DNA from: Bacteriovoracaceae bacterium
GTDB lineage: Bacteria > Bdellovibrionota > Bacteriovoracia > Bacteriovoracales > Bacteriovoracaceae
Direction of reading: 5' to 3'
Assembly: GCA_024711325.1 (NCBI GenBank)
Contig: JANJTC010000003.1
Span: forward strand, 124,001 to 188,000
DNA: 64,000 nt
A model generated the notes under the pieces. That model saw only the letters and a program-made list of their open reading frames with translations. It did not search any database and had not been told where the DNA came from. Each line of letters opens with the position of its first letter. Position 1 is the first letter of the stretch. Made by a program: the position numbers and the translations under genes. Positions 35,774 through 42,578 of this stretch are shown here, in pieces.

Positions 35774-36418
35774 TCAAAACCGATAAAGCAGATCCGTAAA
35801 CGAGGTACTTTCCTCATCAAAAAAGCTCTTACTTTCCAGAATACGACTAGAGATAAAAGTGAAATGTGGTTTGATCATCTTCTGATATTTTTCACGAGTG
35901 CGGTGAATTGCGTACTCGTCTTTAAATTCCAACTCTGAAACCTGGCGGCCAAGTTCCACATCTGTCGGAACCGTGAGGTAAAGATATTTTACTCTTTTCG
36001 CGATTACCGGCAGAACTTCTTTTAGTTCCTTATCCGTTAGGTATTGAAAGACTGAAGTGCAAATAGCGAGATCGAATTCATTCTCTTTGCGTTTGGTTCG
36101 GCACCAGGTAATGAGGTCTTCTTGATAGAGTTTTAGATCAGTGGAGTCCACGGGGCGGAGTTTATCGGGTCTTGCCTTTTTAAAAGCGTAAGGAGACGGC
36201 TCAATACCCACGGCCTTGTAAGGGATGAAGGTCTTCATCATTTCGCGGAAGAGGTGGCCATAACCAAATCCCAGATCGACGATGGAGGTGATCTCGACGT
36301 GTTCTACTGCCAGGAATGATTTAAGATATCTGGTGTGTTCTTTGGCATTGCCAATGCCATCCATAGACATAGGGTCGGAGTAATTTTTATCCCAGTAGGT
36401 TTTATCGAAATTGGCCAT
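35774..36418 (-). CDS. Class I SAM-dependent methyltransferase
   Basis: A 214-residue protein from ATG 36418; TTG 36433 would add five residues, and neither start has a clear ribosome site. SIVDLGFGYGHLFREM is the SAM-binding motif I, GIEPSPYAFKKA motif II and DLAICTSVFQYL motif IV, as in small-molecule methyltransferases with the Rossmann fold. Substrate unknown. It is a single gene between the TA remnant and a small paralogue gene. Confidence 0.82.
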   Translation of the reverse strand: MANFDKTYWDKNYSDPMSMDGIGNAKEHTRYLKSFLAVEHVEITSIVDLGFGYGHLFREMMKTFIPYKAVGIEPSPYAFKKARPDKLRPVDSTDLKLYQEDLITWCRTKRKENEFDLAICTSVFQYLTDKELKEVLPVIAKRVKYLYLTVPTDVELGRQVSELEFKDEYAIHRTREKYQKMIKPHFTFISSRILESKSFFDEESTSFTDLLYRF

Positions 36419-36452
36419 GAAACAAATTAGCAAAGGCGCGGGTTATTGGCAA

Positions 36453-36668
36453 TTAAGCGACTTCAGGCTTTTGTGAGGCAGAAATAAAGTCATTGGCACA
36501 TTCAACAAGTCTTGCTTCAATAGCGTCGCCTGTAATTACCAAACCTTCATCTTGCAAGTCTGTGATGATATTGAAAATTGCATTAGAAACCATATTTTTG
36601 GCTTCTATGGGTCCTGATAACTCATTTATGACATTATAGAGCGATTCCATTGCTTCTTTTGTTTTCAT
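36453..36668 (-). CDS. Small helical protein, paralogue 1
   Basis: A 71-residue protein with AAAGGA before ATG 36668. It pairs clearly with 38563-38775: SLYNVINELSGPIEAKNMV against QLYQIIKSKYGKVKAKNAV, and ITDLQDEGLVITGDAIEARL against LDDLENEGLEVSEKNISTRL. Mostly helical, acidic, no known family. Its placement beside element copies and TA genes hints at an accessory role. Confidence 0.65.
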   Translation of the reverse strand: MKTKEAMESLYNVINELSGPIEAKNMVSNAIFNIITDLQDEGLVITGDAIEARLVECANDFISASQKPEVA

Positions 36669-36812
36669 AAAAGAATCCTTTAGTTTTTTATCGGAGATTT
36701 TTGGAGATTTGTTTAATTTCTAAAGTATTGTAAAAACAATTCATCTCTTCCATATCAAACCTCTTAGGGAGATTCAATATTTGAAGATCGTAGGATTAGC
36801 TAGGATATTTGC

Positions 36813-36835
36813 AAAAAGGTAGCTGGCACCTTTTT
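36813..36835. terminator. Short bidirectional terminator-like palindrome
   Basis: AAAAAGGT and ACCTTTTT arms enclose AGCTGGC, with T runs on both sides, ending 11 bases from the 36847 stop codon. It belongs to the family of GGTnnnTGGCACC palindromes also found at 38546, 39108 and, in variant form, beside element C. Confidence 0.5.
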
Positions 36836-36846
36836 GTTTTTTTGTT

Positions 36847-37467
36847 TTAGGGGCGAAAGACTTTTTCTTTTTTATCCTGGCCAACTTTAAGTTCTTTCCA
36901 TTCAAAGGTGTCCCCTAAAAGTTCAGCACGGACAGAGTCTTTTTCGACTTTGGCCATCGGAAGAGTAACCTCTCCTGGCTGAGTTAAAGTCAGGTCTCTG
37001 AAAGCAACTTGCTTCTTGGATTCAACTTCTTCACCTTTGGCGTTGGTTTCCAGGCAAGAGAGGGTAAGGGTTTTTTTCTCGACTTTTACTTTGGCAAAAG
37101 ACACACAATCAACTTCAGCAAGCTTCTTCCATTCTTTTTTCTCTGGATTGTAGCTATGAAATTGCGGCTTATCACCTTGCTCAACCGTACGTTGACTCAT
37201 CACCACCAGGCGATTTTTATCGGCCGGAAAGAGGGCGACCACTTCGCGATGAGATAACTCAGCTGGAAGAGACACCTTATTTGAAGTGAGAGCGTCTGAT
37301 GAGACCTGCAGGAGATAAGTTTCAGGTTCCATGCCTTTACTCTCAAGTTTAACTCCCGCAAAAATGTCTTTGCCGCTGGAGTTTACCGTCGTGAAGACCG
37401 GTGCTTGCGCACAAGCGACGGTCGAGATGAGAAGAGAGGCAAGAGCGAGTGTTGATATCTTTTTCAT
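36847..37467 (-). CDS. Putative lipoprotein next to the polysaccharide deacetylase
   Basis: A 206-residue exported protein. ATG 37467 follows AGGA; a longer start at 37509 overlaps the upstream gene. The signal MKKISTLALASLLISTVAC ends in a lipobox with Cys19. The rest is beta-rich and soluble; no family recognised. It follows the deacetylase gene by 13 bases, so the two are cotranscribed. Confidence 0.7.
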   Translation of the reverse strand: MKKISTLALASLLISTVACAQAPVFTTVNSSGKDIFAGVKLESKGMEPETYLLQVSSDALTSNKVSLPAELSHREVVALFPADKNRLVVMSQRTVEQGDKPQFHSYNPEKKEWKKLAEVDCVSFAKVKVEKKTLTLSCLETNAKGEEVESKKQVAFRDLTLTQPGEVTLPMAKVEKDSVRAELLGDTFEWKELKVGQDKKEKVFRP

Positions 37468-37480
37468 ATAAATTCCTAAT

Positions 37481-38281
37481 CTATTCTTCAAGTTTTTCGA
37501 GAACTTCATCCACTTCTTTTCGAAGGGCCTTCACGTTCTTCACAGTTTCTTCTTCGCAAGCTTCCGGCGGTAGAGGCTTCGCCGCTTCTGGAACCAGATC
37601 TTCCAGAGGCACGAATGGATGCCCTTCGCGTTTAACTGCGCGGATCCAGTCCTGAACGTTATCCACAGTATACTTTTGAATGTCGTGGAAGAGAACTACG
37701 CCCCCTTTATAGCGACAAATGTCCTTTAGAAGAGTGGGAAGCAGATTGGGACGCTTCTTAGGGTCCCAGTCGTTGGTATCGATGTCCCAACCGACATGTT
37801 TAAAACCCGCCTTTTTAACTGTGTTCATGACCATATCATTTTTGGCCTGAGTGGCGGGATTGCTCGAGCGGAATGATCCACCACCGTAAGGCAGCCTTAG
37901 AACGGGGGAGAGATAATCCTTCAAGAGTGGATTAGGCTTCATGATATTTTCTTTCACTCGCGCCGCTGAAAAAGTTGGATGATTGATGTGCTCATAAGTA
38001 TGGGAGCCAATCTTGTGACCTTCTTTTTTCATTCGATCTAAGAGGGCATAGGCCGTCTTATTATTGGGGTTACTCTTCCCACCAGCAAAGTTCTTCCCTA
38101 AAACGAAGAAGGTAGCTGGCACCTTTTCTTCTTTTAAGATATTCAGCACTCTGGGAGTCAGGACTGAATGGGGCCCGTCATCAAACGTGAAATGCACCGG
38201 ATAGGTTTTACCATCCGGACACACCGCTTGGGCCGAGGGGAGTATTAGAACACCTAGAGTAATAAGGATTAATTTTTTCAC
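37481..38281 (-). CDS. Secreted polysaccharide deacetylase (NodB domain)
   Basis: A 266-residue carbohydrate esterase family 4 enzyme with signal peptide MKKLILITLGVLILPSAQA. Catalytic and metal residues are in HFTFDDGPHS (Asp-Asp), GSHTYEHINHP (two His), RLPYGGG (Arg) and VLFHDIQKYT (His). It removes N-acetyl groups from glycans such as peptidoglycan or chitin in the periplasm. The putative lipoprotein gene is in the same operon. Confidence 0.93.
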   Translation of the reverse strand: MKKLILITLGVLILPSAQAVCPDGKTYPVHFTFDDGPHSVLTPRVLNILKEEKVPATFFVLGKNFAGGKSNPNNKTAYALLDRMKKEGHKIGSHTYEHINHPTFSAARVKENIMKPNPLLKDYLSPVLRLPYGGGSFRSSNPATQAKNDMVMNTVKKAGFKHVGWDIDTNDWDPKKRPNLLPTLLKDICRYKGGVVLFHDIQKYTVDNVQDWIRAVKREGHPFVPLEDLVPEAAKPLPPEACEEETVKNVKALRKEVDEVLEKLEE

Positions 38282-38363
38282 GGTACTCTCATCGGTTGGA
38301 TGAGGGGAATACTTGAGGGGAAGACGCTGCCTTTTTGAACTTTATTTTTAGCTCAAAAATAGA

Positions 38364-38379
38364 CGCCCAATGAAGGGCG
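38364..38379 (+). promoter_or_regulatory. 5' hairpin of peptide element B
   Basis: CGCCC-AATGAA-GGGCG on the plus strand, identical to the hairpins of copies A and C. A GAGGAG ribosome-like site follows, but the peptide frame behind it is missing. Confidence 0.65.
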
Positions 38380-38410
38380 CCCTAACGAGGAGTTTTTTGA
38401 ATGAGAATAA

Positions 38411-38436
38411 GGGAAGGGGGTGGCAACCCCCTTCCC
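38411..38436 (+). terminator. Terminator of element B
   Basis: GGGAAGGGGG and CCCCCTTCCC form a perfect 10-base stem with a six-base loop, followed by GCCTTTTTG. It is the best formed of the three element terminators. Confidence 0.75.
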
Positions 38437-38537
38437 GCCTTTTTGTCCTTTCACATTCTAATACTGAAAAGTGAACCGAGTATAGAGGAAAAGATAGTTA
38501 AATAGGTAGGCGGTACGTAAAGCTTCGATATCAGTGG

Positions 38538-38564
38538 CAATTCAAAAGGTACGTGGCACCATTT
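38538..38564. repeat. 27-base direct repeat, copy 1
   Basis: Exactly identical to 39100-39126. Its core GGTACGTGGCACC is an imperfect palindrome flanked by A and T runs. It overlaps the stop codon of the paralogue 2 gene and could end its transcript. Confidence 0.7.
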
Positions 38565-38775
38565 AGGCAACTTGATTTTTTAAAACGTCCTCGAAGTCTT
38601 TAGCTTTCAATCCTAATCTTGTGGAAATATTTTTTTCAGAAACTTCCAGACCTTCATTCTCTAGGTCATCAAGGATATTGCTAAGTATGGCCTTAACTGC
38701 ATTCTTCGCCTTAACTTTGCCATATTTAGATTTAATGATCTGATAAAGTTGTTCGATGGATTTGGCCGATGTCAT
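38563..38775 (-). CDS. Small helical protein, paralogue 2
   Basis: A 70-residue protein with AAAGGGA before ATG 38775. It is homologous to 36453-36668 (see the shared LDDLENEGLEV/ITDLQDEGLVI block) and has no known family. The pair, separated by about 2 kb, shows duplication within the accessory stretch. Basic N-terminal half, acidic middle. Confidence 0.65.
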   Translation of the reverse strand: MTSAKSIEQLYQIIKSKYGKVKAKNAVKAILSNILDDLENEGLEVSEKNISTRLGLKAKDFEDVLKNQVA

Positions 38776-38833
38776 ATGTTCCCTTTGGATGTTTATCGGT
38801 TGAAAGGTTGATTAGATTTAGATTGAGGAATAT

Positions 38834-38983
38834 TCATTGAATTCCTGATAGCTTATCTCTAACTTCTTTTAAAGCATCCTCTAGTTCAGACATCTGAATC
38901 ATTTTAAAGAGATTTTGGGCCCTTTTGGCCTTTTCATACTCAAGTTTTGTCTCTCTTATCCATTTCGCAATCATTTCTTCCAT
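38834..38983 (-). CDS. 49-residue charged helical protein
   Basis: A short frame from ATG 38983, with a strong GGAGGT ribosome site, to TGA 38834. The product (MEEMIAKWIRETKLEYEKAK, then a Met/Leu-rich helix and DALKEVRDKLSG) is one long charged helix, perhaps a coiled coil. It is not recognised. The good ribosome site and codon use favour a real gene. Confidence 0.6.
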   Translation of the reverse strand: MEEMIAKWIRETKLEYEKAKRAQNLFKMIQMSELEDALKEVRDKLSGIQ

Positions 38984-39099
38984 AAGACCTCCAAAGATAA
39001 ATTGGAGTATTGCAAGAAAGTAGGTTTAGAAAGTAAGTTCAGTAGGATTAGATTAATTACTTCAAGATTGAAGATACAGAAAGATTGGCGTCTAAGTGA

Positions 39100-39126
39100 C
39101 AATTCAAAAGGTACGTGGCACCATTT
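39100..39126. repeat. 27-base direct repeat, copy 2
   Basis: Identical to 38538-38564 and lying five bases before the glycosyltransferase start, where it may hold the ribosome-binding region in a weak hairpin. Confidence 0.65.
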
Positions 39127-39130
39127 TGCA

Positions 39131-40231
39131 ATGAAGGTTTTAATTTCGAGAAAAGATTTACGTGATACGGCGTCCGGTGTGCCTAAGAAGGTATTACAGG
39201 AGCTTAAGTTTTTTAAGAGCTTGGGACATGAGTCTTATGCCATTGCTGAAACGATGAATGCACCAATGGTTCAGGAGTTTCAAGGCATACCGGTTAAAAC
39301 TCTGCGGTGGCCAATTTCAGGTTATTTTCGTCGCCGCTTTTATCAAATGCAAGTTGATCGCTGGATTAAAAAGCATCGGCCCGGACTCGTTGTGGGTCAT
39401 GGTGATATTCTTCATCAAGATGTCCTCTATATTCATAACTGTGTCCACCTGGCCCATGAGCTGGTGGAAAAAAAGCCGTTACCTTCGGAGCATGAAGTAG
39501 GAAAAATACACAGTGCGATTTTGACTCAAGGAACTTTTAAACTCCTGGTTTGTAATTCTGAGATGATGAAACAGGATTTGGTGAAACGCTTTAAACTTGA
39601 TCCTGCTAAAGTGGTGGTGATTTATCCCGAAGTAAATTTAAGTAAATTTCATACTGAAGATCCGGAAGGCTTAAAGCGTGAGTGGCGGATGAAACTTGGA
39701 ATTCCACAGGACGCTTTTGTTTTTGGATTGGTGACTTCCGGGAATTATAAAAAGCGCAATCTTGGGATGTTGATTGAAGCGTTTAAAGAAGTACAAGCTA
39801 GACACCCTGAGGCCTATCTCTTTGTGGGTGGGGGAAATGTTGATCAGAAATTCAAGGACATGATTTCTGAACGGGTGACTTTTGCTCCGACTTTGATGGA
39901 TGTGAAGAACTACTTTTATCTCCTGGACGCTTTTGTTTTGCCCGCTCATATTGAAGAGTTTGGGAGGAGTGTGCTGGAGGCGATGTATTGTGGGAAGCCT
40001 ACGATTACGACCAAGACTGTGGGATGCAGTGAGATTTTGGAAGGAAGAGGGCGAGAGTTAATTTTGGGGGAGATCTCGAAAGAAGATCTTGTGGCCAAGA
40101 TGGAGAGAGTGTTTGAATCGGAGTTTTATCAGGAAGTGAAGAGCACCAATATTGAAACGGCGAAGAAATACAGCGCAGATTCTCAGAACAGTCAGTTAGA
40201 AAACATCTTAAAGCAATTTGGGATTATTTAA
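39131..40231 (+). CDS. Glycosyltransferase, family 4-like
   Basis: A 366-residue GT-B glycosyltransferase from ATG 39131; a longer frame from 38915 runs through the repeat and is not expected. The C-terminal nucleotide-sugar domain shows the LVTSGNYKKRNLGMLIEAF segment, LFVGGG and the EEFGRSVLEAMYCGKPTI motif with the EX7E acids. It probably adds a sugar to a surface glycan. No clear ribosome site precedes the start; the repeat copy sits there. Confidence 0.85.
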   Translation: MKVLISRKDLRDTASGVPKKVLQELKFFKSLGHESYAIAETMNAPMVQEFQGIPVKTLRWPISGYFRRRFYQMQVDRWIKKHRPGLVVGHGDILHQDVLYIHNCVHLAHELVEKKPLPSEHEVGKIHSAILTQGTFKLLVCNSEMMKQDLVKRFKLDPAKVVVIYPEVNLSKFHTEDPEGLKREWRMKLGIPQDAFVFGLVTSGNYKKRNLGMLIEAFKEVQARHPEAYLFVGGGNVDQKFKDMISERVTFAPTLMDVKNYFYLLDAFVLPAHIEEFGRSVLEAMYCGKPTITTKTVGCSEILEGRGRELILGEISKEDLVAKMERVFESEFYQEVKSTNIETAKKYSADSQNSQLENILKQFGII

Positions 40232-40239
40232 GGCCCTAG

Positions 40240-40254
40240 GGTATACGCTACCTT
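40240..40254. repeat. GGTAYACGCTACC repeat left of element C
   Basis: GGTATACGCTACCTT here and GGTACACGCTACCTC at 40610 differ at one base in the first 14 and bracket the element. Both are short palindromes of the same family as the 27-base repeat core. Confidence 0.5.
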
Positions 40255-40364
40255 CTGACCATTTTCAAAAAAGAAAATAGTCGCAATCTATCATCTGTAA
40301 ATCATGACATTAAAAGTAGTGGAGGAGTAAGTTTGGAACTCTTCTGTGAGTCCTTTCCATTAGA

Positions 40365-40380
40365 CGCCCAATGAAGGGCG
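40365..40380 (+). promoter_or_regulatory. 5' hairpin of peptide element C
   Basis: CGCCC-AATGAA-GGGCG on the plus strand, 20 bases upstream of the peptide start; identical to copies A and B. Confidence 0.7.
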
Positions 40381-40399
40381 CCTTTGAACAAGGAAATTC

Positions 40400-40474
40400 A
40401 TGGAGGAAGTATCCAGGGTTCTCATTCTCTTCATTCTAATATTACAGCTTGCTGTGATTTTAAGAATGTCTTGA
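40400..40474 (+). CDS. 24-residue hydrophobic peptide, element copy C
   Basis: A short frame from ATG 40400 to TGA 40474 with AAGGA five to six bases before the start. It begins MEEVSRVLILF; the core RVLILFILILQLAVIL is a single membrane helix, ending RMS. It matches the peptide of copy A at 18 of 24 positions. Within codons 6-23 there are six synonymous changes but only two conservative replacements (Leu/Ile, Lys/Arg). The element lies between a glycosyltransferase gene and the DarTG pair. Confidence 0.8.
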   Translation: MEEVSRVLILFILILQLAVILRMS

Positions 40475-40483
40475 TGAGATTTA

Positions 40484-40507
40484 GGGAAGGGTCACAACCC
40501 CCTTCCC
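40484..40507 (+). terminator. Terminator-like hairpin of element C
   Basis: GGGAAGGG pairs with CCCTTCCC around an eight-base loop, 10 bases beyond the peptide stop. The following ACCTGTTT is only weakly U-rich. Confidence 0.55.
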
Positions 40508-40609
40508 ACCTGTTTATTCCTTCTCAATTTTATATAAAATCCAGATCCAAGTATAGAGAAAATTTCAGGGGTGATAATTCAAGCGCTTAACGCTCTATTT
40601 TGACAAGAA

Positions 40610-40626
40610 GGTACACGCTACCTCTT
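40610..40626. repeat. GGTAYACGCTACC repeat right of element C
   Basis: GGTACACGCTACCTC matches the copy at 40240 at nearly every position; the arms AGGTA and TACCT form a short hairpin with T run on one side. It lies about 100 bases beyond the element C terminator, as the 27-base repeat does for copy B. Confidence 0.5.
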
Positions 40627-40698
40627 TGAAGATTAAATTTTGATGAAAAAACTACACTTCGGAAAAGTTACGTACTATAGTATTTGAAGAGGATTCTA

Positions 40699-41592
40699 AT
40701 GATCACCTATTTAAAAAGTAACTTATTTTTTTCCCCAGCCCAGGTTCTTGTTAATACGGTTAATACTGAAGGAGTCATGGGGAAAGGAATAGCTAAAGAA
40801 TTCAAGAAGCATTTCCCAGAAATGTTCCAGCAGTATCACAAGTTTTGTGAAGAAAAAAAATTAGATATCGGCAATCTCTGGTTATATAAAACCACAAATA
40901 AATGGGTGTTGAGTTTTCCTACGAAAAAAAGCTGGAGAAATCCTTCTAAGATTGAATATCTTGAGAAAGGTTTACAGAAGTTTGTTGATCAATACGAAAA
41001 TCGAGGGATTAAAAGTATTGCTTTTCCTCCTCTAGGTTGCGGAAATGGGGAGTTGAATTGGGAGACTCAGGTGCGGCCTTTGATGGAGAAGTATCTCAAA
41101 GATCTTCCAATTGATATTTATATTCATCTATATACACCTAGTTTATTAGAAGATGTGCCTGAACACAAACACATTAAAAATATTTCAAGGTGGTTACAAT
41201 CTGAACCACAGTTCTTGAGCCTAACAGAATTGTTGGAAAATTTGAAATCATTATGTGCCTTTGAATATCCTGAAGAGTGGAAAGGGCTAATACTATCCTT
41301 TTCTGAGAATTATGATTTGGTCATTGAGTCTGGCAAACAAAAGATTATTTGGACAAATGAAGATCTTTTAGATTTATGGTCCATTTTAAGAAAACATGGG
41401 ATTGTTTCCAGAGAAAATATACCTTCTAGTTTTACTGATAATTATGAACTTTTCCTGAATGTTTTTTCTAAACTGCCTTACTTGTCAGTGACTGAAGCCG
41501 TAATAAACTACAACAATATTAATGAGAATTCATTGGCACTTCAGTTTCTTCCTCATCAGAAAGAAGGCTATGATAAATCAATAGCAATATGA
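40699..41592 (+). CDS. darG: DarG-type macrodomain antitoxin
   Basis: A 297-residue protein from ATG 40699 (AGAGGA upstream). Residues 1-155 are a macrodomain: VNTVNTEGVMGKGIAKEFKK (ADP-ribose-binding loop) and IAFPPLGCGNGELNWE. DarG removes ADP-ribose from thymidine in DNA and so counters DarT. Residues 165-297 are an extra helical domain, which in known DarG proteins binds the toxin directly. Its stop overlaps the next ATG (ATGA). Gene order here is antitoxin first, unlike the common darT-darG order. Confidence 0.88.
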   Translation: MITYLKSNLFFSPAQVLVNTVNTEGVMGKGIAKEFKKHFPEMFQQYHKFCEEKKLDIGNLWLYKTTNKWVLSFPTKKSWRNPSKIEYLEKGLQKFVDQYENRGIKSIAFPPLGCGNGELNWETQVRPLMEKYLKDLPIDIYIHLYTPSLLEDVPEHKHIKNISRWLQSEPQFLSLTELLENLKSLCAFEYPEEWKGLILSFSENYDLVIESGKQKIIWTNEDLLDLWSILRKHGIVSRENIPSSFTDNYELFLNVFSKLPYLSVTEAVINYNNINENSLALQFLPHQKEGYDKSIAI

Positions 41593-42572
41593 GGAAATTG
41601 AATTCTCATCTGATTGAGCAACACATTGACCTTCAAAAGCAACGTTTCCAAGGCGGGCATCGTAAGTGGTGGCCAAACTTCGTTTATCACACAACAAGCT
41701 TGGAAAATGCAGTTAATATTTTATCAGATGGAAGAATACTGTCTAGGTTCAATGCCTTAGATCAAGCGAGACTTAGGAATGATATTGCTGATTCATCAGT
41801 CATAAGTTCAACAGACTCAAATTGGAAGTCCTATGCACGTTTTTACTTAAGGCCAAAGACTCCAACCCTCTACATTAATGAAGGATGTAAGCCCTGGAAT
41901 GAGATTATTAATGAGGCACATTGCGCTGTTCCTATTTGTTTCCTTTTAAATGCAAAAAAAGTGCTTACAAGAAGTGACTGCATTTTTTCAGATGGAAATC
42001 TTGCTAGCAGTGGGGCCAAAACTGGTAATGATGCTGATTTCTTTTTAAAAATGCCATTTGATAAAATTTTCCATGAAGGGCCTCATAATGATCGCTCAAT
42101 CACGTTTCATCGTAATGCAGAAGCCGTAATCCCAAATAGTTTAGACTTAAGCTCTCTCGAATATATTGCATGTCGAACTGAAGCGGAAAAAGAAACGCTA
42201 TTAGAACTTTTGGGCTATGACTTAAGATTTAAATGGAAAGATAAAATTGGCGTTTTAACTCGTTACCCTGTCTTTAATGAAGAATGGAATTTTATAAGAG
42301 AAGTTAAATGGAACGGATCTGAAGTGATTATCAAGTTTAATGAGCAGAATCGGAAAGCGAGAGGGCCCTTCTCATTACAAATCGGCATTTCTCAGATATG
42401 GAATAGTCAAGTTGGCCCTTATATTCATGTAGAAAACGATTACATTTTGCCAAATGACTATAAAATTGGTCTAAACTCATTTGCAAATAAATCATTAAAT
42501 GTTTGGGTTAAGATGGATTCTAACTTAATGTATCAGAATTCATTTCATTCGATGGCAGATCTGCCTTTTTAG
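41589..42572 (+). CDS. darT: DarT-type DNA ADP-ribosyltransferase toxin
   Basis: A 327-residue protein. Residues 30-215 match the DarT/DUF4433 fold: VYHTTSLENAVNIL (NAD-binding His34), ARFYLRPKTPTLY, and HRNAEAVIP with the catalytic Glu178. DarT modifies thymidine in single-stranded DNA and can act in phage defence. Residues 225-327 form a C-terminal extension absent from the compact DarT proteins. Coupled to darG by ATGA. It sits at the border of the polysaccharide locus. Confidence 0.85.
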   Translation: MRKLNSHLIEQHIDLQKQRFQGGHRKWWPNFVYHTTSLENAVNILSDGRILSRFNALDQARLRNDIADSSVISSTDSNWKSYARFYLRPKTPTLYINEGCKPWNEIINEAHCAVPICFLLNAKKVLTRSDCIFSDGNLASSGAKTGNDADFFLKMPFDKIFHEGPHNDRSITFHRNAEAVIPNSLDLSSLEYIACRTEAEKETLLELLGYDLRFKWKDKIGVLTRYPVFNEEWNFIREVKWNGSEVIIKFNEQNRKARGPFSLQIGISQIWNSQVGPYIHVENDYILPNDYKIGLNSFANKSLNVWVKMDSNLMYQNSFHSMADLPF

Positions 42573-42578
42573 GAACAT

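Larger units (their letters stand above)
38364..38436 (+). repeat. Peptide element copy B, internal-deletion form
   Basis: This copy keeps the 5' hairpin and terminator (38411-38436) but the roughly 70 bases encoding the peptide are gone: TTTTGAATGAGAATAAGGGAAGG aligns with TCTTGATGAGATTTAGGGAAGG, the end of copy C (short segments compared). It shares with copy C a conserved AGTATAGAG tail downstream. Confidence 0.65.
40232..40698. other. Intergenic stretch holding peptide element copy C
   Basis: It contains a 5' hairpin (40365-40380), the 24-codon peptide (40400-40474), a terminator-like hairpin (40484-40507), the AGTATAGAG tail (40550-40558) and two GGTAYACGCTACCT copies (40240, 40610) around the element. 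The darG ribosome site AGAGGA ends the stretch. Confidence 0.75.

Noticed and set aside
38107-38127. A copy of the AAGGTAGCTGGCACC palindrome inside the polysaccharide deacetylase gene
   Set aside because: On the coding strand it encodes the conserved VPATFF motif of the NodB domain, so it is not needed to explain it as an inserted repeat; the match may be chance.
38915-39130. Long N-terminal extension of the glycosyltransferase
   Set aside because: It would run antisense through a small gene with a good ribosome site and through the 27-base repeat; the conserved glycosyltransferase sequence starts at 39131.
40384-40590. A 68-codon frame across peptide element C
   Set aside because: It is out of frame with the conserved 24-codon frame, begins inside the hairpin-to-ribosome-site stretch and runs through the terminator; copy A has no equivalent.
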